Source: Bacteroidetes bacterium ADurb.Bin013
GTDB taxonomy: Bacteria > Bacteroidota > Bacteroidia > Bacteroidales > UBA932
Direction of reading: 5' to 3'
NCBI GenBank assembly: GCA_002071385.1
Contig: MWFB01000018.1
Coordinates: forward strand, 1 to 40,013
DNA: 40,013 bases
The position numbers were made by a program, and so were the translations under genes. The notes below the pieces were generated by a model. The model was not told where the DNA came from and ran no database searches. It worked only from the letters and a program-made list of their open reading frames with translations. Numbering within the stretch: position 1 is the stretch's first letter; each line of letters begins with the position of its first letter. Of this stretch, positions 39,259 through 40,013 are shown one piece after another.

Positions 39259-40013
39259 AGCGGATGCCCAGTTCCATCCTGAACTGGGTGGGCTGCACGG
39301 TCCGGATGCTCTTGGGCTGGTTATTGTCAAAGTAATGCGATACGGCAGGTTCTATGTATATGCCCATCAGCTCAGACCATTTGTATTCTATGCCCAGTCC
39401 CCCGTATAAAGACCACTGGAAACCCTGCACCGGAACGTACTGGTGTGTGGTCACATCGTTCAGCTGGCAAAAGTATTCATCGGCAATGGCCCTGTCCATG
39501 GCTCCTCCCCCGACGGCATAGACAGTCAGGTGGGGTGTGTTGACCATACGCAGGTAGATGCTTATCGGAATTCCCAGGTAATGCGTGTTCTGGTTGACAA
39601 TATATGATTTGTCGGCCGTATGTACCTGGTATTCCCCGCGCAGCAGGGTATAGGTGAGGGACACTCCCACGGACAACCATTTGTTGAACTCTTTTTGCAC
39701 ATTGATACCGGCCGAGATGGGGGTGGAGAAATGGGCCGAGATCTGGTTCCTGTCATCTTCCGTGAAGTCGGGCGCCATATCATCGGGGATGCCCAGGTTG
39801 GACAGGTCGCTGCTGGCAAGGCTCAGCGGTGTTTCCCATTTTGTGGTATAGGTGGAAGGAGTGAACAGGTAAGCACCGTTGATGGCTCCCTGGTAGGAGA
39901 AATTGGCGGCAGTTATCCATTTTCTATTCAGCCTGGGATTTTTTGGGATGCCATCCGGGTACAAGCCATTGGTTTTCGTTGCAGCGGCTTTTGGCGGGAT
40001 TTCCACGGGCATA
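39248..40013 (-). CDS. Outer-membrane beta-barrel protein, N-terminus beyond window edge
   Basis: At least 255 residues are visible, and the frame is open at the right edge. The Met at 40012 has no signal peptide after it and begins a Pro/Lys/Ala-rich linker, so the true start is probably outside the window. The visible part alternates as beta strands: WITAANFSYQGAINGAYLF, ISAGINVQKEFNKWLSVGVSLTY, HYLGIPISIYLRMV, LTVYAVGGGAMDRAIA, QWSLYGGLGIEYKWSELMGIYIEPAVSHYF. It ends FRMELGIRFRI, a C-terminal strand typical of 8- to 14-stranded barrels. Similar proteins in Bacteroidota often follow sigma/anti-sigma genes; whether that holds here cannot be seen. Confidence 0.75.
   Translation of the reverse strand, partial: MPVEIPPKAAATKTNGLYPDGIPKNPRLNRKWITAANFSYQGAINGAYLFTPSTYTTKWETPLSLASSDLSNLGIPDDMAPDFTEDDRNQISAHFSTPISAGINVQKEFNKWLSVGVSLTYTLLRGEYQVHTADKSYIVNQNTHYLGIPISIYLRMVNTPHLTVYAVGGGAMDRAIADEYFCQLNDVTTHQYVPVQGFQWSLYGGLGIEYKWSELMGIYIEPAVSHYFDNNQPKSIRTVQPTQFRMELGIRFRI

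Noticed and set aside
1-40013. Mobile elements, CRISPR arrays, tRNA or rRNA genes, defence islands
   Set aside because: I looked for transposase-like frames, terminal or direct repeats, regularly spaced repeats and tRNA-like folds, and saw none; gene content and style are uniform across the window.

Overview
The window is a compact stretch of chromosome from a Gram-negative bacterium of the phylum Bacteroidota, most likely order Bacteroidales. The evidence is the recurrent Bacteroidota -7 promoter element TAnnTTTG upstream of most transcription units, poor Shine-Dalgarno signals, a DAHP synthase fused to chorismate mutase, a Kdo transferase (lipopolysaccharide-making cell), MlaE/MlaF lipid transport genes and outer-membrane beta-barrels. 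No rRNA, tRNA, CRISPR array, insertion sequence, phage gene or long non-coding stretch is visible. The content is mostly housekeeping, so the most interesting material is regulatory and architectural.

Layout. 1-818: an edge-truncated coiled-coil membrane protein and a small membrane protein, divergently transcribed. 838-6588: an isolated succinate dehydrogenase cytochrome b gene (sdhC), pyrH-frr, pgk, and a methyltransferase-lgt-smpB unit, with a probable 57-residue membrane protein gene overlapping the smpB end. 6620-20458: ten minus-strand genes with no gap above 25 bp, in transcription order topA, an arginase-like gene, lrp-family regulator, purH, mreB, mreC, mreD, mrdA (PBP2), rodA, gcvP. 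This joins DNA topology, one-carbon/purine metabolism and the cell-elongation machine. 20546-24754: class A penicillin-binding protein, ddl and prmC on the plus strand. 24772-26242: a tryptophan attenuator (leader peptide with three consecutive Trp codons, then an intrinsic terminator) in front of a stand-alone trpB2. 26226-28501: an exported class I glutamine-amidotransferase-like hydrolase and an exported serine beta-lactamase-like hydrolase. 28535-31540: radA, an outer-membrane-like protein and a flippase-like membrane protein. 31610-35335: a PfkB kinase, DAHP synthase/chorismate mutase, and a fused 3-dehydroquinate synthase/type I dehydroquinase. 35292-40013: Kdo transferase, a membrane-anchored PHP-type metallohydrolase, mlaE, mlaF, and an edge-truncated outer-membrane protein.

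How the genes work together. Envelope biogenesis dominates: peptidoglycan precursor synthesis (ddl), polymerases (class A PBP, RodA, PBP2), the MreBCD scaffold, lipoprotein maturation (Lgt), lipid A modification (Kdo transferase) and phospholipid trafficking (MlaEF). A second theme is aromatic amino acids: the first three shikimate steps plus chorismate mutase are encoded by two fused genes, and a Trp-sensing attenuator controls trpB2.

Two window-wide patterns stand out. First, promoter-to-start distances fall into two main classes: about 18-25 nt between the -7 box and the start codon, or exactly 4 nt in six cases, which predicts leaderless mRNAs. Second, six of seven convergent gene pairs overlap at their 3' coding ends. 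I did not find a defence system or another clearly undescribed multi-gene system; the trpB2 attenuator, the leaderless promoter class, the AroB-AroD fusion and the operator in front of the lrp gene are the best leads.
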